Positions 51,127 through 60,700 of a DNA stretch of 64,000 bases are shown in pieces. Numbering within the stretch: the first letter of the stretch is position 1; every line of letters starts with the position of its first letter. The position numbers and the translations under genes are program-made. The notes under the pieces are model-generated. The model was not told the DNA's origin and ran no database searches. It worked only from the letters and a program-made list of their open reading frames with translations. This DNA is from Nocardia vinacea (GTDB lineage Bacteria > Actinomycetota > Actinomycetes > Mycobacteriales > Mycobacteriaceae), in contig NZ_CP109149.1 in the NCBI RefSeq assembly GCF_035920345.1, positions 9,982,001 to 10,046,000 of the forward strand. Direction: 5' to 3'.

Positions 51127-54100
51127 TTGGGGATCGGGGACTTCGTCAACTCGGTCGGTGACGCGATCGAGCACGGCGTCGAATCGGTCACTCAGAAAGC
51201 GGGCGAGCTCGCCGATTCCGGGTTGGACGCCGCCGCCGCGCTGGCCCGCAACCTTGGCGCGGACGGGGTCGCCGAAGGGCTGGACGATCTCGGCGACAAG
51301 ATCGCCGATCTGGCCGGCGGCGAAATTCACGAGCGTGAACTCGGGCAAACCAGGGATCCGAAAGAACTGATCCGTGGTGATCCCTCGGCGATCCATGATG
51401 CCGCCGAAGCATTGGGCAAGATGGGTGATTCGATCGGGCAGACCGGTGATGCCCTGCGCACTGTGAACACCGCGGATTGGACTGGGACCGCCGCGGAGGA
51501 GTTCCACACTGAGTTCGCTAAACAGCCCAAGCTGTGGTGGGAAGGCGCGGACGCGATGCACAAGGCGTCGGGCGTACTCAACAGTTGGTATTACGAGGTC
51601 ACCGCCGCCCAAACCAAAGCCGCCGACGCGATCGCGCGATGGGATGCCGCCGAGGTCGAGGAAACCAGCAAGAAGACCCAGTGGAACGCGCTGTCCGATG
51701 AGCAGAAACGCAAAACCCCCCTGGTCGACACGTGGACGTCGATACGCAACGAGGCCCGCGAGATCCTGCGTGGTGCCCGCGCCCAACGCGACAACGCCGC
51801 AGCCTCGGCCGCGGGAGCGTTGGCGGCGGCGACAGAGTCCGCGCCGACCGAGCCGCCGTTCACCGAACGCTGGTCCGACAACGTCTCGGACCTGTCGGGG
51901 GCGTTGGATCAGGCGAAGCTGAATTTCACCTCCGGGTTGTTGACCAGTTTTTCCGGGATCGTGCAGTTCGTGCGTCAGGTCAGCCCGCTCGACGCCTACA
52001 ACCTCACTCATCCGGCCGAATACTTCTCGGGGATGTCGGATCTGGGCACCGGGCTGGTGGTGGCCGCTGCCGATCCCGGGGCGACGACGTCGGCGATCCT
52101 GTCCGGTGCCCGCAAGAACCCCTCGGAATTTTTGGGTTCGCTCACCGGGGACTTGATCACCACCGTCGGGACCGGTGGTGCGGGCGCGGCCAAACCCGCA
52201 CTGTCGGCGTTGGACACGGTCGGTGACGTCTCCAAAGTCACCAAAGCCACCCACACCGTGGCCAGCGCGGCAGAACACGCCCCACACCCCACGCCCAGCA
52301 CCCCACACACCACCCACACCCCGACCTCGACCCCGCACGAAACCGGGACACCCGCGAGCACGCACCCGACGACCGAATCACCCTCGCCAGCCTCGACCGG
52401 ACACGAACCAGGAACACCGACCGCAACCCAACCGAGCGCGACCGAGCCCGGCGCGCACCCGAGTACGACCACGGAGTCTGCGCCACAACCGGGATCTACC
52501 ACCTCCCCTGAAACCCCTACCCACACAAACGAACCCGCCGCTGCTCGACCGGATGACGCAACGCCGGGCCACGCACAGGCCGACGCGCCTGGATCCACTC
52601 ATCCCGAACAGCCTGGGACCCACTCCCCTCCCTCCGCCGAACACCTGGGTGACGCGCCACAGTCACCCTCACAGCACAATCCCGATTCGCCATCGGGGCG
52701 ACCGGATTCGGGCACACCCGCAGCGCCACACGCCAGCACCGAGACTCCTGGGCATTCGGGTCCGGAGGCGGGTCAGCCCACCCAGCACCCGGATACTCCA
52801 GACACCCCTACCGAGCACGGCGGCGAGAGCCCGCACCAAACCCACGACCCCGAGCCGTCACACGCAGGCGAGGACGGCACGAACCCCGGCGGCCACGACG
52901 GTGCATCCCCGGAACATCAAGCACCGCACCAGGATTCGCCGTCAGAGCATCCCACGCCGCAGGATCGCGCCGACGCCGATCACGGTGCGGGCGATACCGC
53001 ACGGGAGAACGGCGCGGACAACGACCGCACCCCCGGCGATAAAACCTGCTCGGAGGACCCGGTTGATATCGCGACCGGTGAATTCCTGCTCCCTGAAACC
53101 GATGTCGAGCTGCCTGGCGTCCTCGCTCTGGCATTGCGGCGCACGCATCGCTCGAACTATCGATACGGTCGCTGGTTCGGTCCCTCTTGGTCGGCGACCT
53201 TGGACATGCGCCTGGTCGTCGAACACGAAGGCGTGACGTTCCTCGGCGAGGACGGCATCATGCTGGCCTATCCACACGCTGAGGTCGGTGTCGCCACCGA
53301 ACCGGTGACCGGTGGACAGCAGTGGACATTGACCCGCACCGAGGTCGGCGGCTACCGGATCTGGGACCAACACCGGGAAATACTGTGGCATTTCGCGCCC
53401 GAACCCGGCCTCGACAGCATCGAATCCCGGCTGGGCAACTACGCCATCTCCGCGATTACCGACCGACACCGCAACCGGATCCGCTTCCACTACGACACCA
53501 ACGGCGTCCCGACCGAAGTGTCACACTCCGGCGGATACCGCGTCCGCATCGACACCACGGCCGGACGGGTGACCCGACTATCACTGATCGGTGTCGATCC
53601 CGATGGTGCCGAAATCCGTACCCGGCTAAGGGAATTCGCGTACGCGCATGGAGTGCTGTCGGCGGTCGTGAACGCTGTCGGTGCGACCACGACCTACACC
53701 TACGATGACGATCATCGGTTGATGTCCTGGACCGATTCCAACGGCAACCAGATGGTCAACACCTACGACGGATCCGGTCGTGTCATCTATCAACGAGGCA
53801 CCGCAGGAGTACTCGATACCGACTTCGAATATCTCGAATTCCCTGACGGCACAGGATGTCTCACCAGCGTCACTGACTCGCTTGGTGCGAGCACCACCCA
53901 CGGCTTCGATCGTGACTTGCGTCTTCGCGATCTCGTCGAACCCGGTGGCGGCCGAACCCATATCGACTACAACGCCGACCGCAAACCGCTGAGAGTTATC
54001 GCACCCGACGGGGCGGTGACCCAATACGGGTACACGCGCGACGGCGACATCGCCGAAGTAACCCGCCCAGACGGACGCACCGTCGAGATCGAGTACATGT

Positions 54101-56667
54101 GGCGCAACCGCCCTACCCGCGTCGTCGACGCGGACGCCACCGTGCGGCAACAGGAATGGGATAAGAACGGCAATCTTGTCAGTAGCGTCGATGCCGCGGG
54201 GACGAGGACGTCCTACAGCTACCACCCGAACGGCGCGGTCGCCGAGACAATCGGCGCAGGTGGCGCGCGGACCGGCTTCGAAGTCGGTGCCGCCGGGCTC
54301 CCTGTTCAGATTACCGATCCATCCGGGGCGATTACCCGCATCGACCGCGACCACTTCGGCCGCCCCATTCGAATCACCGACCCATTGGGCGGCCGGACCC
54401 ACTACGAGTGGGCGCCCGATGGAAAGCTATTGCGGCGCATCGACTCCGACGGACATGCGCAGGTTTGGAGCTACGACGGTGAAGGCAACCTGCTCACACA
54501 TACCGATAGGGCAGGCAACCTCACCCGATTCACCTACGGCGCGTTCGACCTGGTCAGCTCCCGCGTTGACCCCGATGGCTCCACGACCCATTACAGCTGG
54601 GATAGCCAACGCCGCCTTACCGCCATCACCAATCCCCTCGGTCAATCCTGGACCTATGAATACGATCAGGCTGGACGTCTGATCGCCGAGACCGACTACG
54701 ACAGCGCCACAATCCGATACGCACACGATCGATGTGGACGAGTCGCCAGCGTTACTCCAGCGACCGGCGACTCACGCCACCACACCTACGACGTTCTAGG
54801 TCGTCTGACGGCCATCGCCACCGACACCGGCGATTGGGTCCGCTACACCCACGATCCGATGGGGCGAGTACTGGCCGCCGTCACCGGCGCCGCTGACGAG
54901 ACCATCAGCGCCCTCGAATTCACTTACACCGCAACCGGGAACCTGGCGACGCAACGCCTCGACGATCAACAGGTGATGCGCTACGAATACGACGAGCACG
55001 ATCGTCGAACCCGCCGGCAGTCACCGACCGGCGCCACCACCGCGTGGCACTATGACTCCGGTGGCCGCGTGCGCGCGATGGGCGCCGATGGGCACCACAT
55101 CGACTTCGCTCACGACCCGCTCGGTCGTCTCACCGGTTGGCGACTCGGCGAAATCACGGTGAACCGTCAACTCACCGACATCGGCTACGTCGCTGCCCAA
55201 CAGGTCACCGCCTACCCGGGCACCTCGCTCGACCTCGACCTCGGCCCGTCGACCCGACCGGCACCTCGACAGATCCGCTCCGACGAATACCGTTACCGCC
55301 CCGATGGATATCTCACCAGCCACGTCCTGACCCGCCCGGACACCGAACCCGCGCGCCGGGACTACACGCTCGACCGGGCCGGTCGCATCACCACCATCGC
55401 ACACAATGGAATCCTCGCGGAGAAATACGTCTATGACCCGCTGAGCAACATCACCAACGCGCTCGCGATACCGGAATCCCGTGCAGCCCATGATATTCAC
55501 GCCCAGATCTCCGCAGGGCCGGACGCCCCTGGACAGGCTGCGCCACCGGCCGCGGATCGCAACACGGGTGAGCGGGAATATCGAAAGAACCAGCTGATCC
55601 GCGACGGCCGCACGCGTTACCAGTACGACGAATCCGGGCGCCTCATCCGCAAAACAACAACGCGCCCCTTCCGCAAGCCCGACATCTGGCACTACCGCTA
55701 CAACGGCTTCGACCAACTCACCGACGTCTGGACACCCGATCACCAGTGGTGGCATTACACCTATGACGCCCTCGGGCGGCGAACCAGCAAACAACGCCTC
55801 GACACCAACCGAGCCGTCCTCGAACGCATCGACTACACCTGGGACGGCACCCGGCTCATCGAGCAATCAACCGACGACTCCACCACACGCTGGCAGTACC
55901 ACCCCGGCTCATACTCACCGATCACCCAGACCACCGACCAGGACACCGTCGACCGCGAGTTCTACGCGATCATCACCGATCTCGTCGGCACCCCAACCGA
56001 ACTCGTCGAACCCAACACAGCCACCACCGTGGCCACAGCGACAACCGACCTCTGGGGCAACACAACATGGGAAGGGCAAACCAGCACACCGCTGCGCTAC
56101 CCCGGCCAGATCCGTGACCCCGAAACCGGACTGCACTACAACCTCCACCGCAGCTACGACCCCACCACCGGCCGATACCTGACACCAGACCCACTCGGCC
56201 TCACCGCAGCACCCAACCCGAACACCTACCCCCACAACCCCACAACCTGGTCAGACCCCCTCGGCCTCATACCCAACGAATGCTCAACCGGCCCCGGCGC
56301 CAATCCACAGAACCAGACACCGGGCCAACCAACACCTGAAACCCTTTACCACTACACAAACCATGAAGGGCATGACGGAATCCTGGAAAGCCAAGAACTG
56401 CACCCATCCCTCCGCGAGCAGAACCCCAAAGACGCTCGCTACGGCGACGGCCAGTACTTGACCGACATCGAGCCCGGAACCCGAACACTCGGCCAGCTAT
56501 CAGCGGCTTTCCTACGCGTCCCCTGGGCAGGCCAGAAGTTCACCCACTTCATCGAGATCGACGTCACCGGCCTCACAGTGGTGCAAGGGCGACCTGGAGT
56601 ATTCGTGATACCGAACACCGGACCCCTAGACCTTGCAGGACGAATCATCCGGTCAGGAAGGAACTGA
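51127..56667 (+). CDS. type VII-exported Rhs toxin with ADP-ribosyltransferase tip
   Basis: This 1846-residue polymorphic toxin starts at TTG 51127, with AAGGGGGG upstream and 2 bases after the previous stop. Residues 1-380 are helical, with a WxG turn (TADWTGTAAEEFH) like type VII substrate domains. Residues about 382-640 are a Pro/Thr/His-rich linker. DPVDIATGEFLLPETDV at 644 opens the DUF6531/Rhs shell; many YD repeats follow to YDPTTGRYLTPDPLGL, the Rhs core end. The C-terminal 109 residues begin TLYHYTNHEGHDGIL and contain RYGDGQYLTDI, resembling the HYD1-type ADP-ribosyltransferase toxins. The gene is tightly followed by its immunity gene. Target and delivery are inferred. Confidence 0.88.
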   Translation: MGIGDFVNSVGDAIEHGVESVTQKAGELADSGLDAAAALARNLGADGVAEGLDDLGDKIADLAGGEIHERELGQTRDPKELIRGDPSAIHDAAEALGKMGDSIGQTGDALRTVNTADWTGTAAEEFHTEFAKQPKLWWEGADAMHKASGVLNSWYYEVTAAQTKAADAIARWDAAEVEETSKKTQWNALSDEQKRKTPLVDTWTSIRNEAREILRGARAQRDNAAASAAGALAAATESAPTEPPFTERWSDNVSDLSGALDQAKLNFTSGLLTSFSGIVQFVRQVSPLDAYNLTHPAEYFSGMSDLGTGLVVAAADPGATTSAILSGARKNPSEFLGSLTGDLITTVGTGGAGAAKPALSALDTVGDVSKVTKATHTVASAAEHAPHPTPSTPHTTHTPTSTPHETGTPASTHPTTESPSPASTGHEPGTPTATQPSATEPGAHPSTTTESAPQPGSTTSPETPTHTNEPAAARPDDATPGHAQADAPGSTHPEQPGTHSPPSAEHLGDAPQSPSQHNPDSPSGRPDSGTPAAPHASTETPGHSGPEAGQPTQHPDTPDTPTEHGGESPHQTHDPEPSHAGEDGTNPGGHDGASPEHQAPHQDSPSEHPTPQDRADADHGAGDTARENGADNDRTPGDKTCSEDPVDIATGEFLLPETDVELPGVLALALRRTHRSNYRYGRWFGPSWSATLDMRLVVEHEGVTFLGEDGIMLAYPHAEVGVATEPVTGGQQWTLTRTEVGGYRIWDQHREILWHFAPEPGLDSIESRLGNYAISAITDRHRNRIRFHYDTNGVPTEVSHSGGYRVRIDTTAGRVTRLSLIGVDPDGAEIRTRLREFAYAHGVLSAVVNAVGATTTYTYDDDHRLMSWTDSNGNQMVNTYDGSGRVIYQRGTAGVLDTDFEYLEFPDGTGCLTSVTDSLGASTTHGFDRDLRLRDLVEPGGGRTHIDYNADRKPLRVIAPDGAVTQYGYTRDGDIAEVTRPDGRTVEIEYMWRNRPTRVVDADATVRQQEWDKNGNLVSSVDAAGTRTSYSYHPNGAVAETIGAGGARTGFEVGAAGLPVQITDPSGAITRIDRDHFGRPIRITDPLGGRTHYEWAPDGKLLRRIDSDGHAQVWSYDGEGNLLTHTDRAGNLTRFTYGAFDLVSSRVDPDGSTTHYSWDSQRRLTAITNPLGQSWTYEYDQAGRLIAETDYDSATIRYAHDRCGRVASVTPATGDSRHHTYDVLGRLTAIATDTGDWVRYTHDPMGRVLAAVTGAADETISALEFTYTATGNLATQRLDDQQVMRYEYDEHDRRTRRQSPTGATTAWHYDSGGRVRAMGADGHHIDFAHDPLGRLTGWRLGEITVNRQLTDIGYVAAQQVTAYPGTSLDLDLGPSTRPAPRQIRSDEYRYRPDGYLTSHVLTRPDTEPARRDYTLDRAGRITTIAHNGILAEKYVYDPLSNITNALAIPESRAAHDIHAQISAGPDAPGQAAPPAADRNTGEREYRKNQLIRDGRTRYQYDESGRLIRKTTTRPFRKPDIWHYRYNGFDQLTDVWTPDHQWWHYTYDALGRRTSKQRLDTNRAVLERIDYTWDGTRLIEQSTDDSTTRWQYHPGSYSPITQTTDQDTVDREFYAIITDLVGTPTELVEPNTATTVATATTDLWGNTTWEGQTSTPLRYPGQIRDPETGLHYNLHRSYDPTTGRYLTPDPLGLTAAPNPNTYPHNPTTWSDPLGLIPNECSTGPGANPQNQTPGQPTPETLYHYTNHEGHDGILESQELHPSLREQNPKDARYGDGQYLTDIEPGTRTLGQLSAAFLRVPWAGQKFTHFIEIDVTGLTVVQGRPGVFVIPNTGPLDLAGRIIRSGRN

Positions 56668-56669
56668 AC

Positions 56670-56951
56670 ATGCGATACGTGAAAGTCACCTGGCACCATG
56701 ATTTCGACGACGAGCCCGTCGAATACTTCCACGAAGTCGGCGACGACAACTGGGAAACACGCAGAGTACAGGTCTACCGCGACGGACATCTGGAATGGGC
56801 CGACGAAACCCACGAAACCGCAACCGCCGGAGTCGCGGAAATACCGATCGCGCCAATCGAAGAGATAGCAGCGCAACCCGAATTCGACGCAGAAGAAATA
56901 TCCCAAGACCAATTCGAGCGCCAGTGGTCACAAGCCCGCGCAGAGATGTAA
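56670..56951 (+). CDS. DUF6881-type immunity protein
   Basis: This 93-residue acidic protein starts at ATG 56670, 2 bases after the toxin stop; AGGAAGGA inside the toxin end serves as ribosome-binding site. YVKVTWHHDFDDEPVEYFHE, then RRVQVYRDGHLEWA and EEISQDQFERQWSQA match the DUF6881 pattern, which is found beside Rhs toxins. It would bind and block the ADP-ribosyltransferase tip in the producer cell. Confidence 0.8.
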   Translation: MRYVKVTWHHDFDDEPVEYFHEVGDDNWETRRVQVYRDGHLEWADETHETATAGVAEIPIAPIEEIAAQPEFDAEEISQDQFERQWSQARAEM

Positions 56952-56957
56952 CACTTT

Positions 56958-56979
56958 ACCCCGCAGGGTCGCTCGGGGT
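56958..56979 (+). terminator. hairpin after the toxin-immunity operon
   Basis: ACCCCG and CGGGGT with a 10-base loop lie 7 bases after the immunity stop. There is no T-run. Confidence 0.4.
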
Positions 56980-57319
56980 TCTGTGGCCAGTGGATGTGGT
57001 CGCCACGGTCGCAGACGGAGATGCCTGCTGGGGGAAAGTTCGTCGACTCAGCTGATGTGCGAGTGAGCGCCGGCTGGGTTGTTCGCTCGGTATGCGGCTA
57101 GTTAAGGCTGATGGTAGGACTTGATCCCGGCCAGGATCAGTCCGAGGTACCCGGTGGGAGGCTCCCTAATCGGCTGCCCGCCAGCAGTATCGGTGTGGCT
57201 CTCTAATGGCTTGCATCCCACAGGGTTACCGTGCGGGCGGGCTGGAAAGAGTCTGCTTTGGCTCGAAGTAGCGGTGCCTTCTCGCGCAGATACGTATCCA
57301 TCGATCTGGAAGGATACCG
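56980..57319. other. non-coding stretch, probable IS110 left flank
   Basis: No gene was found. The segment directly before the IS110 remnant may hold the element's left end and, by analogy with IS621, a bridge-RNA region. No secondary structure was computed. Confidence 0.4.
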
Positions 57320-57478
57320 ATGTCGGTCATCATCGGAACGGACCCGCACAAATGCTCGGCTACCATCGAAATCATCGGCCTTGACGCGAAGATCCTAGCG
57401 AGCGGGGTACGCCACCGGCCCGGCCGAGTACGGCGAAATGCTCTGTGCGGCAAAGCGCTGCGGTCTCTGAAAGACTGA
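57320..57478 (+). pseudogene. IS110-family transposase N-terminal remnant
   Basis: ATG 57320 with GGAAGGA upstream gives MSVIIGTDPHKCSATIEIIG, the start of the DEDD (RuvC-like) domain of IS110 transposases; the D of TDPHK is the first catalytic Asp. After ILASG the frame shifts: the other frame continues YATGPAEYGEMLCAAKRCGL and stops at 57468-57470. Nothing of the remaining transposase (serine domain) follows. It is therefore a truncated, frameshifted relic. The next 250 bp hold no clear gene; a minus-strand frame at 57482-57700 with one hydrophobic segment is unconvincing. Confidence 0.7.
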
Positions 57479-57731
57479 TCGTCACGTCTTGCGCGACCGG
57501 CGCAGCCAGAGCCTAGCGAAAGGGACGATCACGGTGAGGACGCCGACCGCGATGGATTCGCTGGGCCAGTCGCTGCTGCCGACCTTGTCGCACACAGGGT
57601 GTCGTGATGCGCGATGATGCTCGTGTGACGCACCGGCTGCTGCAGACTGTGCGCCGTCTGCTCGGACGGCGCGCGCGGGGTCGCGGTGGGCGTCAAACAT
57701 TCATTGTCGAGTGAGCCTCGTAAGGAGCCTT

Positions 57732-59477
57732 GTGAGCACCCTCGGTAGTTTCATCTGGTCGATTGCCGACCAGCTTCGGGGTCCCTACCGCCCCAACCAG
57801 TACGGCAACGTAATCCTCCCGCTCACGATCCTGCGCCGCCTCGACTGCATCCTCGAGCCCGACCGGGAGACGGTGCGCACGCTGTCGGCGAAGTACGACA
57901 ACCCCAACCGGCTCAAGATCGAGGTCAAGAAGGCCACTGGGCGGCCGTTCTATAACACCTCGAACTACTCCTTCGCCAACCTCCTCGAAGACGCCGACGG
58001 GCTGGCGGACAACCTGGCCGACTACATCGACCGGTTCTCGCCTGATGTCGACGTGTTCGAGTACTTCGACTTCAAGAAGGAGATCCTCGCCCTGGAGAAG
58101 GCGGAGTTGCTGCGCGAGGTCGTCACGTCCTTCAAGGCCGTCGACCTGCATCCGGACGTCGTCTCCAACGCCGATATGGGCGATGCGTTTGAGTACATCA
58201 TCCGCAGGTTCAACGAGGCCGCGAACGAGACCTCCGGCGACCATTACACCCCGCGGGACGCGATCCGGCTGCTGGTCGACCTGCTCTTCGCCGAGAAGGA
58301 CGCCGACCTGACCGAGGCCGACATTGTCCGCACGCTGTATGACCCCACGGCGGGCACCGGCGGCATGCTCGCCCTGGCCGAGGAGCATCTGCTCGCACAG
58401 AACCCCGACGCGAAGCTGAGCCTGTACGGCCAGGAGTACAACCCGCAGTCGTACGCGATCTGCAAGTCCGACCTGCTGGCCAAGGGCCACGACGCGACCA
58501 ACATCGCCTTCGGCAACACGCTCACCGATGACGGGTTCAAGGGCCGCCAGTTCGACTTCTGCATGTCCAACCCGCCGTACGGCGTCGACTGGAAGCAGTA
58601 CGCCAAGGCGGTCACGAAAGAGCGCGACGAAGCGGGCCCCTACGGCCGGTTCGCCCCCGGCCTCCCGGCGACTTCGGATGGGCAGATGCTCTTCCTGCTC
58701 CACCTGGTTCACAAGATGCGGGCGCCGGAGGACGGCGGCGGCCGGGTCGGGATCGTGATGAACGGCTCGCCGCTCTTCAACGGCGCCGCCGAGTCCGGCC
58801 CCTCCAATATTCGCAGGTGGCTGCTGGAGAAAGACCTGGTCGAGGCCATCGTCGCGCTGCCAACCAATATGTTCTTCAACACCGGCATCCCGACCTACAT
58901 CTGGATCCTCGACAACACCAAACACCCCGACCGCAAGGGCCTGGTCCAGCTCATCGACGGCACCTCGTTCTGGACCAAGATGCGCAAGAGCCTCGGCGCC
59001 AAAAACCGTGAGCTCAGAAGGGATGACCGCGCCAAGGTGGTGCGTCTGTACGCCGACTTCACCAACTCCGACCCGGACTACTCCAAGGTGCTGCGCAACG
59101 ACGAGTTCGGCTACTGGACCATCACCGTCGAGCGCCCCCTCCTCAACGAGTCCGGCAACCCCGTCGTCGACCGCAAGGGCAAGCCCAGACCGGACCCGAA
59201 GAAGCGCGACACCGAGAACGTCCCGTTCACCTACGGCGGCTCGACCGCCGGTGTGGCTGGCAAGGTCGAGGTCATCCAGGCGTACTTCGACGCCGAGGTG
59301 AAGCCGCACGTTCCCGAGGCCTGGATTGACTGGGCCAAGGTCAAAACCGGCTACGAGATCCCCTTTACCCGCCACTTCTACAAGTACGTCCCTCCGCGTT
59401 CCCTCGCCGAGATCGACGCCGACCTGGAGAAGCAGGTCGCCAAGATCCTCGACCTGTTGCGGGAGGTCGAGCAGTGA
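57732..59477 (+). CDS. hsdM: type I restriction-modification methyltransferase subunit
   Basis: This 581-residue N6-adenine methyltransferase starts at GTG 57732, because AAGGAG lies 5 bases upstream. An N-terminal helical domain (about 10-165) precedes the S-adenosylmethionine site DPTAGTGGML near residue 205 and the catalytic NPPYG near 280. It methylates the host recognition site together with HsdS and forms the restriction complex with HsdR. Its stop overlaps hsdS by GTGA. The operon is complete. Confidence 0.93.
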   Translation: MSTLGSFIWSIADQLRGPYRPNQYGNVILPLTILRRLDCILEPDRETVRTLSAKYDNPNRLKIEVKKATGRPFYNTSNYSFANLLEDADGLADNLADYIDRFSPDVDVFEYFDFKKEILALEKAELLREVVTSFKAVDLHPDVVSNADMGDAFEYIIRRFNEAANETSGDHYTPRDAIRLLVDLLFAEKDADLTEADIVRTLYDPTAGTGGMLALAEEHLLAQNPDAKLSLYGQEYNPQSYAICKSDLLAKGHDATNIAFGNTLTDDGFKGRQFDFCMSNPPYGVDWKQYAKAVTKERDEAGPYGRFAPGLPATSDGQMLFLLHLVHKMRAPEDGGGRVGIVMNGSPLFNGAAESGPSNIRRWLLEKDLVEAIVALPTNMFFNTGIPTYIWILDNTKHPDRKGLVQLIDGTSFWTKMRKSLGAKNRELRRDDRAKVVRLYADFTNSDPDYSKVLRNDEFGYWTITVERPLLNESGNPVVDRKGKPRPDPKKRDTENVPFTYGGSTAGVAGKVEVIQAYFDAEVKPHVPEAWIDWAKVKTGYEIPFTRHFYKYVPPRSLAEIDADLEKQVAKILDLLREVEQ

Positions 59478-60700
59478 AGTCAGACCGTTGGCAGAGTCTT
59501 CCCCTCAAACGGATCGTCGAATCCGTTCAGAGCGGGACTAGCGTCAACGGCGCACCCTGGCCTGCCAACGGCAATCAGCCAGGGGTGCTCAAGACAAGCT
59601 CCGTGTACGGCGGGGTTTTCAACCCGACGGAGAACAAGGAGATCGACAGCTACGACTTGGACCGCGTCTCATGTCCGGTGCTCGCAGGCTCGCTGATCGT
59701 GAGCAGGATGAATACGAAGCAGCATTTGGGCGTCGCTGCCGCGGTTCGCCAGGACTTCGCCAACCTCTATCTCCCAGACCGCCTTTGGGCTGTGACGTTC
59801 CGCGGCGCCGAGCCGCGGTTCATAGATTGGTGGACGAAGACCCCCGCGTACCGGTCCCAGGTGGAGGCAGTAAGCGTCGGGACCAGTTCATCGATGCAGA
59901 ACATTAGTCAGGGTGACTTCCTGGACCTCCGTATCGAGCTCCCGGATCTCGAAGCCCAACGTGCCATCGCAGATTACCTCGACCGCGAGACCGATCGCAT
60001 CGACGCGCTCATCGAGGAGCAGCAGCGCCTGATCGAGATGCTCCGCGAGCGGCGTGAGGCAACGATCCGCTCGGCGCTGCTGTCCGGACTCGATGATGCA
60101 GAGACCGCGCCGTCTGGGGTGGAGTTGCTGGGCGCCGTGCCGAAGCACTGGCGGATGGTTCCTACCCGGTATCTGTGCACAATCACAACAGGGTCCGAAG
60201 ACTCCGGGAACGCCACTGATGGCGGTGAATATCCGTTCTACGTTCGCGGTCGTGAGGTTCTGCGGATCGACCACTACTCGTTTGAGGGAGAAGCGGTCAT
60301 GACGCCTGGTGACGGTCAGGGCGGCACCGGCAAAGTCTTCCACTACTTCGATGGGAAGTTCGAAGCGCACCAGCGGGTCTACGTGTTCACAGACTTTACA
60401 GACGTCACGGGTTGGTACTTCTACTACTTCCTGTCGACGTTCCTCCGTCCGGTCGCACTCGCAGGTAGCAACACGGTCACCATGGAGTCTCTACGGCGTC
60501 CGCTGCTCGCTGACTTCAAGGTCGCCGTGCCGCCTATCTATGAACAGCAGCGGATCACGGCGTACCTCGATGATCAGACAGCGAAGATCGACACGCTCAT
60601 AGCCGAAGCTGAGCACTTCATCGACCTTGCGCGGGAGCGGCGGTCCGCGCTGATCACGGCAGCGGTGACGGGCCAGATCGACGTACGTGCGATGGCGTGA
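59474..60700 (+). CDS. hsdS: type I restriction-modification specificity subunit
   Basis: This 408-residue protein has two target-recognition domains (about 10-150 and 215-360). Each is followed by a conserved helix: RETDRIDALIEEQQRLIEML and DDQTAKIDTLIAEAEHFIDL, which set the spacer of a bipartite DNA site. The target sequence cannot be predicted by eye. GTG 59474 overlaps the hsdM stop; the TGA overlaps the hsdR start. Two-domain layout and length are normal. Confidence 0.9.
   Translation: MKSDRWQSLPLKRIVESVQSGTSVNGAPWPANGNQPGVLKTSSVYGGVFNPTENKEIDSYDLDRVSCPVLAGSLIVSRMNTKQHLGVAAAVRQDFANLYLPDRLWAVTFRGAEPRFIDWWTKTPAYRSQVEAVSVGTSSSMQNISQGDFLDLRIELPDLEAQRAIADYLDRETDRIDALIEEQQRLIEMLRERREATIRSALLSGLDDAETAPSGVELLGAVPKHWRMVPTRYLCTITTGSEDSGNATDGGEYPFYVRGREVLRIDHYSFEGEAVMTPGDGQGGTGKVFHYFDGKFEAHQRVYVFTDFTDVTGWYFYYFLSTFLRPVALAGSNTVTMESLRRPLLADFKVAVPPIYEQQRITAYLDDQTAKIDTLIAEAEHFIDLARERRSALITAAVTGQIDVRAMA

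Noticed and set aside
52270-53050. Repetitive Pro/Thr/His-coding DNA considered as a tandem repeat array
   Set aside because: No constant repeat unit; it is a low-complexity linker inside the Rhs toxin.
57482-57700. 72-codon minus-strand frame with one hydrophobic segment
   Set aside because: Most of the frame is Ala/His/Arg-rich with no ribosome-binding site; kept only as a note.
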